From positions 45,216,402-45,280,401 of the forward strand of contig NC_080425.1 in the NCBI RefSeq assembly GCF_029873635.1: a stretch of DNA of 64,000 bases, read 5' to 3'. Source of the DNA: Malania oleifera (lineage: Eukaryota > Streptophyta > Magnoliopsida > Santalales > Ximeniaceae). Below the pieces are notes generated by a model. The model searched no databases and was not told the DNA's origin. It was given only the letters and a program-made list of their open reading frames with translations. Within the stretch, counting starts at the first letter, position 1, and every line of letters begins with the position of its first letter. Position numbers and translations under genes: made by a program. Positions 34,662 to 45,817 of the stretch are shown here, piece after piece.

Positions 34662-37600
34662 ATGGATTCTAGGGGAAAAAGGACATCGTAGCTAGAGGGG
34701 ATAATCATATGGATACTTCCAATGAGGATGATGTCGATGCCTCGGCAGTGTTGCGAAGTATAGTGCGAAAGGCTAAGAAGTAGGACCAGAGAGACTCTAA
34801 AGAGAAGGTTCAGCCACCAGTTGGTCAGGGCTACACTTTTCAGTAGTTCACTCGGGCGAATCCGCTGGCATTTACAGGAGGAGTGAATCCAGTCACAGCT
34901 GAAGACTAGGTTCAGGAGATTGAGGAACTGCTGGGTGTACTGAAGTGCACAGAGGAGCAGAAGATGCGGTATGCCACTTTCAAACCAGTGGGGGAAGTGA
35001 AGAGGAGGTGGTGATCAGCAAAGCTCGTGGAGAAATAGTGGCCAGAACCTGTGGCTATCACTTGGAACCATTTCAGGGAGGTTTTCTTCGATAGATACTT
35101 CCTTAGTGCCACCCGATAAGCTAAGGTAGAGGAGCTCCTGAATTTGACTCAGGGAAACTTAACCATACAGCAGTATATGGCCAAGTTTATGGAGCTATCT
35201 TGCTTCGCTCCATACATGATCCCAGACAAGCCGAAGAAGGCTCAAAAGTTTAAGAAGGGTTTGAGATAGGAAATACACACATTGGTGGTGCCATTGTCGA
35301 CCCAGAGTTTTTCTGAGTTGGTGGATAAGGTTATGGCACTTAAGGACAGTATTCAGGAGGGTGAGAGAGCAGTAAATCATAAGAAGAGACCCTTGCCTTA
35401 GGGGTTTCAGACTAGTACTAGCCAGAGTGAGGCGGCTTGGCAATTTTATGGGCTAGTGACAGAAGATGGAATATCAAGGCCATCATCAAGGGGATTCATC
35501 GCGTCCTACCTGTCTCAGATGCCATAAGAGACATTGGGGAGAGTGCAGGAGTGGATTAGCTAGTTTTTTTTCGGTGCGGTGCAGCAGAGCATATAGCGCA
35601 AGACTGCTGCGCAACGTTGAATTACACACCTCCATAGCCTCAGTATTGGGGAGGTAACCAGGCACCCCGAGGGTACCAGGTGCAGGTGTATTCACTTATG
35701 TCGGGGGATGCAGAGAATGTCAGCAATGTGGTGACAGGTACTATTTCCATTTTGTCAAATAATGTTGTAGTGTTGTTTGATTTAGGTGCGACACACTCTT
35801 TCGTAGCTCGAGGGTTGGTTAGATTGTGCGGGGTAGAGATCCAATTTTTAGATGCCGAGTTAGGTGTTGTCACACTAGCAGGGTCAATGGTGGTGTGTAG
35901 TAAGGTGATCAGAGACTACCTAGTGGAGATTCAAGGGAGAACACTTTCTTCTAGCCTAATTGTTTTTTACATGCATGGGTTCGACGTAATTTTGGGGATG
36001 GATTGGCTAGCATCCAACTACGCCAGTATTGCTACCACAAGAAGGAGGTAGTATTCAGACCTCTCGGGGAGCAGGAGTTTAAATTTTTCAGGTCGTGTGT
36101 GCACTCTGCACCATAGATCCTTTCAGTAATTCAGGTAAAGAGGTTACTTTCAAAGGGTGGCCAAGGGTATCTTGCATTGGTAAAAGAAGCACCGATGAGG
36201 GACTTAAGCTGGAGGATATCCCAATGATAAGGGAGTTCTCGGACATTTTTCCTGAGGACTTACCGAGATTGCCTCCTAATCATGAGGTATAGTTTGCCAT
36301 AAAATTAAATCCAAGAACAGCACCAATTTCTAAGGCTCCATACATAATGGCTCTAGCTGAACTAATGGAGTTAAATGAGTAGTTGCAGGAACTTCTTGTT
36401 AAAGAGTTTATCAGACCGAGTGTATCACCCTAGGGAACACCAGTAATGTTCATAGAAAAGAGAAATATTGGTTGATGAGGATGTGCATCAACTACAAGGA
36501 GATTAATAAAGTGACAGTAAAGAATAAGTACCCATTACCCCAAATTGATGATTTGTTCGACTAGTTATAGGGCACACAGGTCTTTTCCAAGATCGATCTG
36601 CGATCCAGGTATCATCAGGTGAAGGTTAGGGTAGAAGATGTTCTAAGGTCCGCATTCATAACTCAATATGGCCATTATGAATTTCTTGTTATGCTGTTTG
36701 GTTTGACAAATGCTTCTGCAGTGTTCGTGGATCTGATGAACATGGTCTTCCACCAATATTTGGACCACTTTGTGGTAGTGTTTATTAACGATATACTGGT
36801 GTATTTAAAGAGCCTGTAGAAACACAAGGAACATCTGAGGATAGTGTTTTAGGTGCTAAGAGAAGGAAAGTTGTTTGCTAAATGTAAGAAATTCAAGTTC
36901 TTGATGAAACAAGGTGCATTTCTAGGACATGTAGTGTCTAGGGAGGGAATTTCAGTGAACCCGAGCAAAGTAGAGGCGGTAGTTGATTGGGCGAGACCAA
37001 AGAATGTGCATAAGGTTAGAAGTTTCTAAGATTTGGCTAGATACTATCATCGGTTTGTTGAGGGGTTTTCGAGGTTATTAGGTCCTCTGACCTAGCTTAC
37101 GAGGAAGAATAGAAAGTTTGAGTGGACTAGTGAATGTAAGCAAAGTTTTCAGGAATTGAAGCAATGACTAGTCATTGCTCCGGTGTTAACTATTCCATTA
37201 GGAGAGGGTGGATTCATGATCTACAGCAATGCATCTTAAAAAGGACTCAGGTGTTTCTTGATGCAGCAAGGGAGTATGAGAAGAATTATATGGTGCACGA
37301 CTTGGAGCTGGCAGCTGTAGTTTTTGCATTGAAGATCTAGAGGCACTACCTATACAGTGAAAAGTGCGAGATCTTTACTGATCATAAAAGTCTTAAATAT
37401 TTCTTCACATAGAAAGAATTAAATATGAGGCAGAGGAGATGGCTCGAGCTGATTAAAGATTATGACTGTACCGTCAGTAACCACCCAGGAAAAGCTAATG
37501 TGGTAGCTGATGCTTTAAGCCGGAAATCAGTGAATGCCTCAGTATCAGCAATAGTGACTCACCATCTGATCAAGATGGGTTTAGAAAGGCTGGGTGTGGA

Positions 37601-37900
37601 GTTGGTAAAAGGGAATCACCAGACTTTTATTGTCAATCTGGTGCTTCAGCCAACTCTACTGGATAGAATTAAGATTGCTCAGATTTAAGATACATAATTG
37701 GTACGGATTAGGGATTAAGTGTTGAGTGGACAGGGAGGTGATTTTAATATCTCAAATGATGGAGTGTTGAGATTTTGTACCAAACTATGTATATATGTTG
37801 ATGATGTGATTAAAAGAACCATCTTAGTGTGACTGGATTTGCTTCCTTGCAAAGAGATTGTTTAAGTCATTGAGTCTACACCATGATAATTCTCTATGAA
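34662..37900 (+). pseudogene. gag-pol: Element D gag-pol (gypsy, Tekay/Del-like), heavily mutated and missing integrase core
   Basis: From the ATG at 34662. Gag is recognisable as [30 protein letters not shown] and [16 protein letters not shown]; a knuckle remnant CLRCHKRHWGEC lies near 35505. The protease shows LFDLGATHSFVA (near 35775) and FDVILGMDWLASNYASI. RT shows [20 protein letters not shown] and, at the catalytic site, [11 protein letters not shown], where the family has FxDD, so one Asp is lost. RNase H shows TDHKSLKYFF-like words and [16 protein letters not shown] (near 37490). Only a scrap of the integrase N-terminus (KRTIL) follows. Frameshifts and many stops throughout. Confidence 0.85.
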
Positions 37901-38304
37901 ATGAAGAATAGATGGATTGGTTGCCTAGAAGTTTACCCAAGCGTGTGTTCTACTAATCCATTCATGTTAATCTTGTTGGTAGTTAATTTCAATTGGGGCT
38001 TTCTAATGGAATTTTATGCTAGGAGCTTTTAAAGGAATATCCAAAACATATAGTCTGCTGAGAGATAAAGGTAAGTCCAGGATAAATTTTTGGGAAACTG
38101 AAAATGAGAATTGGAGTTGTTAGGTGATGATGTTGTGGCATGGGGTATTAGAACATGATGGCCAATCCATTGGTTCATGTTAATTACATCTTTTAAAAAG
38201 GGTTGTTTGTGAGTTTAACTTAAAAATGTTGGGTTAATAAAGGATTTTATTTGAAGTAATATTTAGCAAATTTCAAAGATGAAATTTTTATAAGGAAGGG
38301 AGAA
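37901..38304 (+). other. Element D region between broken pol and 3' LTR
   Basis: Non-coding. The integrase core and chromodomain expected here are absent. It ends in the purine tract ATAAGGAAGGGAGAA directly before the LTR start TGTAACGCCCC, the same tract type as the one before G's 3' LTR. Confidence 0.7.
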
Positions 38305-38773
38305 TGTAACGCCCCAAAAAATGATATGCTTAGGAGTGTAAATAAATGAATAAATAAATATTAATTGATTAATTAATTAAAATTATTAAATTGAATAAAT
38401 TAAATTAAATAATATGATGGGTATATATATGTATATATATATATATATATGTATATAATAATATTATTATTATATTAGATATATACATATATATATATAT
38501 ATCATATCCCGAAGGTTAGAACCTTCAGGAATTGAATTCTAACATAGAGAACGCCGCCCTATTTCGTCTCTATGTTCTCTCTCACCTCCTCCGTCCCTCC
38601 TTCTCTCTCCCTCCTCATTTTTCTCAACGAATACTCGGCTAATCAAAGAATGGAAAATACAATGGTTCCATTCTCCGCCACCAGCATTTTAACCGAAGTA
38701 GATTTGTCGTAGGAGCGTCGTAGGCACCACTCTTAGGAAAAGGTTTAACCCACTCCCCCTCTTCAATTTCTCC
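38305..38773 (+). repeat. 3' LTR of element D, first part
   Basis: Starts TGTAACGCCCC and matches 32118-32445, with its own AT-rich expansion (38342-38500) and the leader hairpin at 38507-38530. It is cut by element E after CAATTTCTCC. Confidence 0.87.
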
Positions 38774-41032
38774 TGTTAGAATTGGTGTATTCCCAATAGG
38801 GGGTGAATTGGAATTTTAAATTTCTTTCCTAGGTTAAACTAGATGTCAGTTGAATAAAACAACCTACGGTCTTTCTATTCAGTTCCAAATACGCTGATGA
38901 ATATAATATGCGAAATTTTAAATCAAGCGCATCATTTACATAATCACATACACGTGCGATAAATATAAAGTGTGACAATATACACAACACACAATATGTT
39001 ATCGGGGTTCATCCAACTGTGTCTACGTCCCCGCCTCTAGCTCACAAGCCCAAGGGTTCCACTAATAGCTCACTTAAGGGTGGAGCGACACCGATAACAA
39101 CCAGGTTAAATTAACACAAGGCTGACCTCAACCTTAACCAGGTCAATTAGCGGGACTGACCTCAACCTACACGCCTTAATAGGATGACGCACCTAACTTT
39201 CCTAACCGGGTCTAAGCCAATCTGAGACTATTCCAGGGCTAGTCTCCCTCTTCAGGCCCGTGCCTAGAAATACAACAAATGTGTATTACAATCAAATGGT
39301 ACAGTGATTGTACTTTCGTGTAAAGCATATATGTACCCAAATACGCGCAATAACATACACCACAATATGATTCAATATGTAAGCTTAGTGTGGTTTAAGA
39401 TGGTTCAACTCTCAAAGATATTTTCTATCAGTGTAATGCGTACATGAGAGTGTCAAACAAGCAATCTTCGTTTCAAAATATATTCAACCAATAAGTTCAC
39501 AAAAATATGTCAAGTCTGAAGTATTTCAATCAACAGGATGTCTCAAGCATGCAAGTATCAAATGATGTATATGCTTGGTTTGCAAAGGATGTGTAATCTT
39601 TGTTTTTCAGTAAATGATATATATGAGTGAGTAAATATTGCAACAAAGATCACTATCACACAAACAAATACCTCTTCAAATATTTTCCAAGATAAAAGCA
39701 CAATAGATATTTGAAAGTGTTTGAAAAGTTTTTGCAATCAAAAAACAAATACAAACTTCTCAAGATATTGCAATGACTATGCAATACTCAGAAGTTATAT
39801 ATAAATTTTCTTAGGAAATACTTATTAACAAAGTCCCCTAAGAATACTTAGGTTTAACTCTCAACAAAATTATGCTAAGCAATTAGAGCAAGGAGGGCAA
39901 ACCTATGGAAACAAACACTCAATCCACTTACGAATGATGTAGGCACTAATAGATAGTAAGCATGAGTGAATGAGGCTAAAAAATGAGTAGTATAGGCTTT
40001 TGGATTTTCAGAGAGTTCTACCCTAATCAATGTAGCTAATCCCTTGTCATTTTCACAAAATGATCTCATCTATATAGGCATAGGAGAAAATATGACCGTT
40101 GGGGACCTATTGGGTATTATTAGGGAAGTTTAATGATGTTTAAAGCATTTTAACCCCATTTAAAAAATATTTAACTGTGGTAAAAATCAGGGCAACCCGA
40201 GATGTCCGGTCAACCAGAAATGTTTCGGTCGACCAAGTTTCATATGGTTTGGTCGACCAGCGGATTTTTGAACTAAAGGCTCGGTCGACCAGGAGAAGGC
40301 AATTTTTCAAATCTCCAAGGTTCGATCGACCGGACTATTTTGAACTGGCTGATTCAGTCGACCAGACCGCTGGGATTTTTCCCGAGGACCCTTGGTCGAC
40401 CAAGTAGTTGGAGTACAAAAAATGGTCAGTCGACCAGATGGTCAAAATGTTGACCCAGGGAGGTTTCGGTCGACTGAGGCTTTTTGAACTACCTGGTTCG
40501 GTCGACCAGGGCCTTGGTCAACTGTTGACCCAGGCCTGGTTCGGTCGACCAGGCCAAAATGAACTGCCTGGTTCGGTTGAGCGAAAATGCACAAAGTGTG
40601 CATTTCGATCCCATTTTAACACACACAAATCCTAATGAAGTGCCTGACAAACATGGGTGCAAATGTGTGTGTCCTAGGGTCATTTATGATTATGAATACA
40701 TCGAAAAAGTTCGATGTTGGTCGACCGAAGGGAAAACCCTAAGGTCTTTCTAAGGTCACTTTTCATTTGACGGTTTGTTTGAGCTTACGTAATAAATCAT
40801 ACATGTGATGTGTGTGAGCTTATTACAAACTAGAGCCTTACTTACTATTACAGACCGATTTTCACAAATGAATTATATTACAATTAAGATCGATAATCGA
40901 TCTTCAGGCTTTACTTGCTTCGTGCCCATCTTGATCTTAACAATCTTAGTTCCTACACAAAACCTCAAACACCCATTAGATACAAAGAGTATTTGTCATA
41001 ATCAAAACTGGGCATGACCGACAAGGTCAACA
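38774..41032 (-). repeat. 3' LTR of element E (2259 bp)
   Basis: Minus strand starts TGTTGACCTTGTCGG (41032) and ends CCAATTCTAACA (38774). TATA-like TATATA at 40071-40076; about a dozen copies of a palindrome near TTCGGTCGACCGAA at 40200-40730, upstream of it. The GGACGTAG...GAACC motif lies at about 39005-39030. Confidence 0.9.
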
Positions 41033-42140
41033 ATCTCCCCCTTTTTGATGATGACAAATACAACACGCAAAAATATAGGGATAAACCAAAGAAGGCTCCC
41101 CCTCACAATATGCATCTAATGTATTTAAACAAGTCCATTATTTTTGCCTCTTTCCATCTCCCCCTTTTGGCAACAGTAAAAAGGGTCATTTGAATTAAAA
41201 CCCTAGGCAATGGGTGAATATTACATTTATGCATGATGAATTTTGGAAATATTTTTGAGAAATTTCGACAGAGTGCCGTTTGTAAATTGGACCTTCCAAA
41301 AGACATCCTGTATAAATGTAACCTATTTGAGTTTAAATTTCTTAACAATTTATCCATAACTACTCAAACAGTTCAGTATGGTCCAATACTCAAGTATATA
41401 TGTTCAAGATAATCATGTAATGGACAATTTGTGCATCTCATATGATAATCAATATAATCATGCAATAGGAGTACAAAGTATGCATACAATCAATAATCAA
41501 CTTTCACAACGTCTAAAGTAAGAGGATAAGTCAACAATTAGTAGAATTAATTTGATAAGACTTAGAAAGTTCCCATGAGAGAGCTCCCCCTAAATGTATG
41601 CAAGTTATGAAACAATTACTTTGTATATATATATATGTGCGCAATCAATTCCAAGGAAGTAACACTTCAATGCAAATGAATCAATTGTGACATATTTAGA
41701 TTTTGCACACACAAAAAGTAATGTTTTAATTATTTGGGCAAATGTCTACAGAAAATTCGACAGCATGCCCGGCTGTAAACAGGACATTTCCCAAATTTTT
41801 CCTGCACAAAAATGATTCTCAAACAAGCAGTATCACAAGAGTAAGGCATCCGAAAACCTATCATCTACCAGCAGGCAATTCTCAACAACTGCATCCGCCA
41901 TGCAGTAGGCTTTCTATACTACTCATGCATTTCAATACAATACACATTTAACCACAAGCCAATGCAAATCAAGGTACTGCTGATATATATATCATAAATA
42001 ACCAGAGTAGTATATCATAGTATCTGTATGAGAATACAAATGAAAGTAAAGGCTGTTTTTATTTAGTACAGACCAGATGAAATAAAATGGAATAGAATGA
42101 ATCAAAGCCACGCAATCTGATCTGCAAACAACTGCAGAGT
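41033..42140 (-). other. Element E untranslated region with several polypurine tracts
   Basis: Non-coding. On the minus strand, purine tracts occur at 41033-41045 (AAAAAGGGGGAGA, next to the LTR and the likely primer), about 41096-41103, about 41158-41172 (AAAAGGGGGAGAT) and about 41585-41592. Two related words around TCGACAG...TGCC...TGTAAA...GGAC stand at about 41268-41325 and 41757-41815. Confidence 0.72.
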
Positions 42141-43329
42141 CTAGAACTCCCCTCCATCATCTCCTCCATCACCACCGTCACCGACATTGAAATTGAAGTT
42201 CGTGGTCATCCTGTCCCTCTCATCTTGAATCTCCTAAATGCGATCCCTCAGCTCACTGAAGCTGGTTGTCATAGACCGCTCTAGATCTGTAAGGCGACTG
42301 GCAGTAGAGATGGAGTGTTACTGGAATCCTCCCGAAGTGCAGCGGATGATGATGCCAATCTTGCAAGTCTAACTAGACTGATCCCCGAAACTGTATGAAT
42401 GTGTCAGACAAACTAGTGATGGCAGCCACAAGATCCAAGTTTGATGGCTGCGGAGGCTATGGTGGCTCCTGTGGGGCCTCTACCTGTGCAGCTATTGCTC
42501 TAGAAGGCTCCCAGATGTTCCCAATAAGTTCGTACCCCATCAGTTGTAGATTCACGCCAGAGAGGATGTCCGTAGGTCGTCTCCTCTTTAGAGAAGCCAT
42601 ATTTGACTGCGTGACACCGATGTTTCTGAGCAGCTTGTTCAAAATTCCTCCATATGGCATAATCACTCGATGGCCAATCGTCTTGGCCATCATCCAACGA
42701 ATCACTAAACTGGGCAGATCCAACTTCTTCTGAGCAAATAGACACCACATAATAAAGCAATCCAAAAATAATACGTGCACCCTAGATCCCGCCTTAGGCA
42801 GGACATTATAGGTGATCAGGTGGTGCACTATCTTAGCCTCTAGGGTGAACTGTCTGTACTGTGGAGGGTGGTTCTGGCTAGTAGTGCCAGGGTCCGACAG
42901 GGTCAAGTTTGCGAATGTGGCTACTGTAAATTCCTACTCAAAGATCCAGGAGTTTACCATATTGGGGCACTCAAAATCTCCACGGTCAATGTCGAGGACA
43001 TCCGAGATATATTGAGCGTCAAAGGGCACATCTGTTTTCAATACACGGGAGAAGTACCCGTCTTCATCATTACCCAGATTGGCATAGAACATCCTAACAT
43101 AAGTTGGGTAATGACCCCCAGGATGGTAGGAGATAAAGGTTCTCCACCCCTGATACTCGAACATGTCCATAACATTTCTAAAATACTGATTCATAAAGTC
43201 CAAATCGAGTATCTTACCTAGTATAGCCTTCTTGGGACGGAACTCACGTATATACCGAACTTTGCACCTCTCTGAGAGAAAATACTCATCCTCCGCGTGT
43301 GCAACATCGTGGGCTTCAATGTGGGCCAT
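42141..43329 (-). pseudogene. Element E ORF3: 'putative plant transposon protein'-like, nearly intact
   Basis: The start is the ATG at 43329 (MAHIEAHDVAHAEDEYFL). The core has KKAILGKILDLDF, VRMFYANLGNDEDGYFSRV, DVLDIDRGDFECPNMVNSWI, RVIMPYGGILNKLL and a C-terminal Gly/Asp-rich tail ending GGDDGGEF at the TAG at 42141-42143. One frame runs from 43329 to about 42457, broken only by a TAG at 42931-42933 in a position that is Gln in B. A second TAG at 42454-42456 and probably a shift follow. About 395 codons, similar to A's ORF3. No signal peptide or membrane segment. It sits behind its own palindromes and TATA. Family assignment is from remembered domain features; function is unknown. Confidence 0.72.
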
Positions 43330-43427
43330 GGTAGTGAGGATGTAAGGCTAGGGTTCATGGAAATATAAAGAAGGAATGGAAACTCTCTCAAGAATTATGC
43401 ACAAATCTGAAAAATGAAGAGAGGACA

Positions 43428-43725
43428 TATATAGATCGCAGCTTGGTCAACCAGAAGTCGATACGGTCGATCGACACTTGAAATTCCCCAGGCACCAACA
43501 CTGTTTGGTTGATCGAGGTGAAAATGAACTAGGATGGTCGGTCGACCGAAAAGGTGTACAGTGACTATATTTGGTCAACTAGGGGAAAACCAAAGGTTTT
43601 GGTCGACCATGGCAAAAACATTCACTGGGGTCCGATTGACCATAAGGGTCAAAGTCAACATGATTCAGTCGACCAGGGTACTTTATAACTGTCATGCTCG
43701 ATCGACCGAGCATAGTGTATTTTCC
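43428..43725 (-). promoter_or_regulatory. Internal promoter-like region of element E upstream of ORF3
   Basis: On the minus strand about nine copies of the E palindrome (core GGTCGACC; examples at 43466, 43540, 43601, 43667, 43702) lead directly to TATATA (43428-43433). A short leader with GAACCCTAGCC and the ORF3 ATG at 43329 follow. The motif is the same as in E's LTR and different from A's and B's. Promoter activity is inferred. Confidence 0.6.
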
Positions 43726-43734
43726 AAATTTTGC

Positions 43735-44439
43735 CTGATTTTTTTTATCCAAAGTTCTCCCTAAGATCTAGATTTGATATATTACAATATAGACATGATT
43801 CTTAGGGGCTTTTGGTGAAGAAATATTTCTCAAATGAAGTGCATACCAAGAATTGACTTATTGACCTATTTTGGGCTCCGAGCACAAAGGAGTATGACAT
43901 TTTTCTTAAGTTATGCTCTTTGGTGACTGGAGAGTATCCTTTAGAGATGATGACGAGTAAGATTACAAGCTAAGGAATGGGTGAAAACTCACCAAGTATG
44001 ATCGTGGTTTGGTGAGTACTTTCTATGGATGTGATAAACTAGAATTAAGGGATTTGCAACTTAAATTCAAAGAGACCAATTCCCTAGAAGGTACTTCTAA
44101 TCTGGTTATAGCTATAAGAAGCACTCAATATGCATTAGTCATTCATGATCAATGGTGCTTTAAGCCTAGAGTGATATCTTGATTTCGATTTAGGCTTTTC
44201 ATGTTTAAAAGTGAGTTTAGGGTATAGTGATGTGAGATATAAGATGGAACCCTAAAACTCAATTTTGTACAATGGACAACTGCTGCTTAACTTTATGTTT
44301 TTCATGTCGGCATGGGTTAAGCAATTAGAACTAAATACCGGGCATACATGTAATGTCCATTTGGAAGTGGATAAATGTTCTTAGTATAACAAGATAGCTT
44401 AGTGAGTGTCTATACTAAGAATTTCGTTTCAATCATCAA
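43735..44439 (-). other. Element E non-coding spacer in place of pol
   Basis: No protease, integrase, RT or RNase H motif in any frame. Six short blocks, in order on the minus strand, recur collinearly in element J: ATCCACTTCCAAATGGAC (44372-44355), AACCCATGC, CCTAAACTCA (44221-44212), AGTGCTT, ACCACGATCATA (44008-43997) and CCAAAGAGCA (43923-43914). Confidence 0.7.
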
Positions 44440-45762
44440 TCACTTCCTAATCCTACAGTCGTCACAACCCCTAAACCTAGGAACAAGGAAGGGTAACAAG
44501 AATGCATTTTCAATTTGAATTCGATTTTCCTTAAGTCCTACGGGGTTTTCTTTCATGATAACCCACATCATATCTTTGTCTAAGCCTCTAGCACATCTAA
44601 GTAGACAATTAAACCAAACGTGCCCTTTTCTTATACAATATAAGCAAACTTTATATATGCGTGAAAGATTATGCTTATTAATTCTAGTTTTACTCATTGA
44701 GGCATTACTGTGGGTATGATAAACAGAACATGAACCCTTTATGAAAATATTTTTATTTTTAACTTCCAAGGGTTTATCATTGTTATCCTTTTCACAAGTG
44801 GGTTTTAAAATCATTTCAGGATAGTCTTTGGTTTTTCTTTCTAAGTAGATAAATTTCAAAACCTTCTCAATTTTTCTTCTTTCTAGAGTGGCTTGATATT
44901 CTTTCAAATCATTTAAGTGCTTTGCCACCTTTTCATTTTCATTTTTCAAAAATGTTTTCTTCTTTGATATCTCAACTAGAATTTTATGCATTTTAAATGA
45001 GGTCTTCTCTAGTTCTATATGTGAGGGCATGCTTTCATTGTAAAATTCAATACATGATTCATCACAAAGTTTATCACTGTAACATTCATATGAATTAATG
45101 CATACAGTATTATCATCATAACCAGTAGATGACTCATCATACAATATATCACAGGATTTGGCACAAGAGTCATCACAACATGCATCACATGGATTATTAC
45201 ATGAGCTAATAGCATAATTATCACTAGGACAATCGAATGATTCATTGCATGATATATTCCAATATTCAACAAGAGAATCATCAAGTGCATCAATAACATA
45301 ACTATCATAATAAATAGATGATTCAGCATTAGATACATCATAGCATTCAACAATAGAATCATCTACGGAGGCTGAGATAGGAACATATACCTCACCGGCT
45401 GCAATTGCCCTATTATTTACCACTTCCTGAGTGGTGGTCACATTCTCCTGGTACTTTCCATATTTCCTTTTAAGTATATCCCAGATATCCTGTGCACTAC
45501 TATATGCTACAATCTCAACAAAAATATTAGTCTCTAAAGCACAGTACAATATATCCATGGCATTAGAATTAATCATATTAAAATCATTTTCATTTATTTG
45601 TGCACATCTTCCTTTAGCAGTCACAAGCCAGACCCTCCAGTCCATAGATTTCAAAAATATGATCATTCTAACTTTCCACGTGGTGTAGTCGACACCACAA
45701 AATAATGGAGGACTGGAAAGTGACTGTCCCTCATCAAATGGGGATACACCAATATGAGCCAT
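44440..45762 (-). CDS. gag: Element E gag, intact (440 aa)
   Basis: The start is the ATG at 45762 (MAHIGVSPFDEGQS), about 40 bp downstream of the primer site and matching A's gag N-terminus. Residues 1-110 are the copia gag domain (PLFCGVDYTTWKVRM, AMDILYCALETNIF, SAQDIWDILKRKY). Residues about 130-255 are Cys/Asp/Ser/Tyr-rich (CDACCDDSCAKSC). MPSHIELEKTSFKMHKIL (about 257) leads into a coiled coil (about 270-310), and a zinc knuckle CLYCIRKGHVWFNC (CX2CX4HX4C) stands near 385. Gag assembles the particle and binds element RNA. It is the only undamaged retrotransposon protein in the window. No protease is fused or follows, so maturation would need a partner element. Confidence 0.88.
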   Translation of the reverse strand: MAHIGVSPFDEGQSLSSPPLFCGVDYTTWKVRMIIFLKSMDWRVWLVTAKGRCAQINENDFNMINSNAMDILYCALETNIFVEIVAYSSAQDIWDILKRKYGKYQENVTTTQEVVNNRAIAAGEVYVPISASVDDSIVECYDVSNAESSIYYDSYVIDALDDSLVEYWNISCNESFDCPSDNYAISSCNNPCDACCDDSCAKSCDILYDESSTGYDDNTVCINSYECYSDKLCDESCIEFYNESMPSHIELEKTSFKMHKILVEISKKKTFLKNENEKVAKHLNDLKEYQATLERRKIEKVLKFIYLERKTKDYPEMILKPTCEKDNNDKPLEVKNKNIFIKGSCSVYHTHSNASMSKTRINKHNLSRIYKVCLYCIRKGHVWFNCLLRCARGLDKDMMWVIMKENPVGLKENRIQIENAFLLPFLVPRFRGCDDCRIRK

Positions 45763-45802
45763 TGAGATCTTTTTGCAAAAACATTTAAGTCAAGTGCAAC
45801 GA

Positions 45803-45815
45803 GGCTTTGATACCA
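45803..45815 (-). promoter_or_regulatory. Primer binding site of element E (tRNA-Met)
   Basis: Minus strand TGGTATCAAAGCC immediately inside the 5' LTR end. One mismatch from the canonical TGGTATCAGAGC. Confidence 0.85.
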
Positions 45816-45817
45816 AT

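Noticed and set aside
40200-40745. CRISPR-like array of regularly recurring short repeats
   Set aside because: Repeats are short, palindromic, variable and irregularly spaced, lie in both LTR copies of a retrotransposon in a eukaryote, and have no cas genes.
45015-45362. Met/Leu/Ile-rich minus-strand frame overlapping E gag
   Set aside because: Alternative frame of the GAT/TCA-rich Asp/Ser/Cys segment; it resembles a membrane protein only through codon shift.
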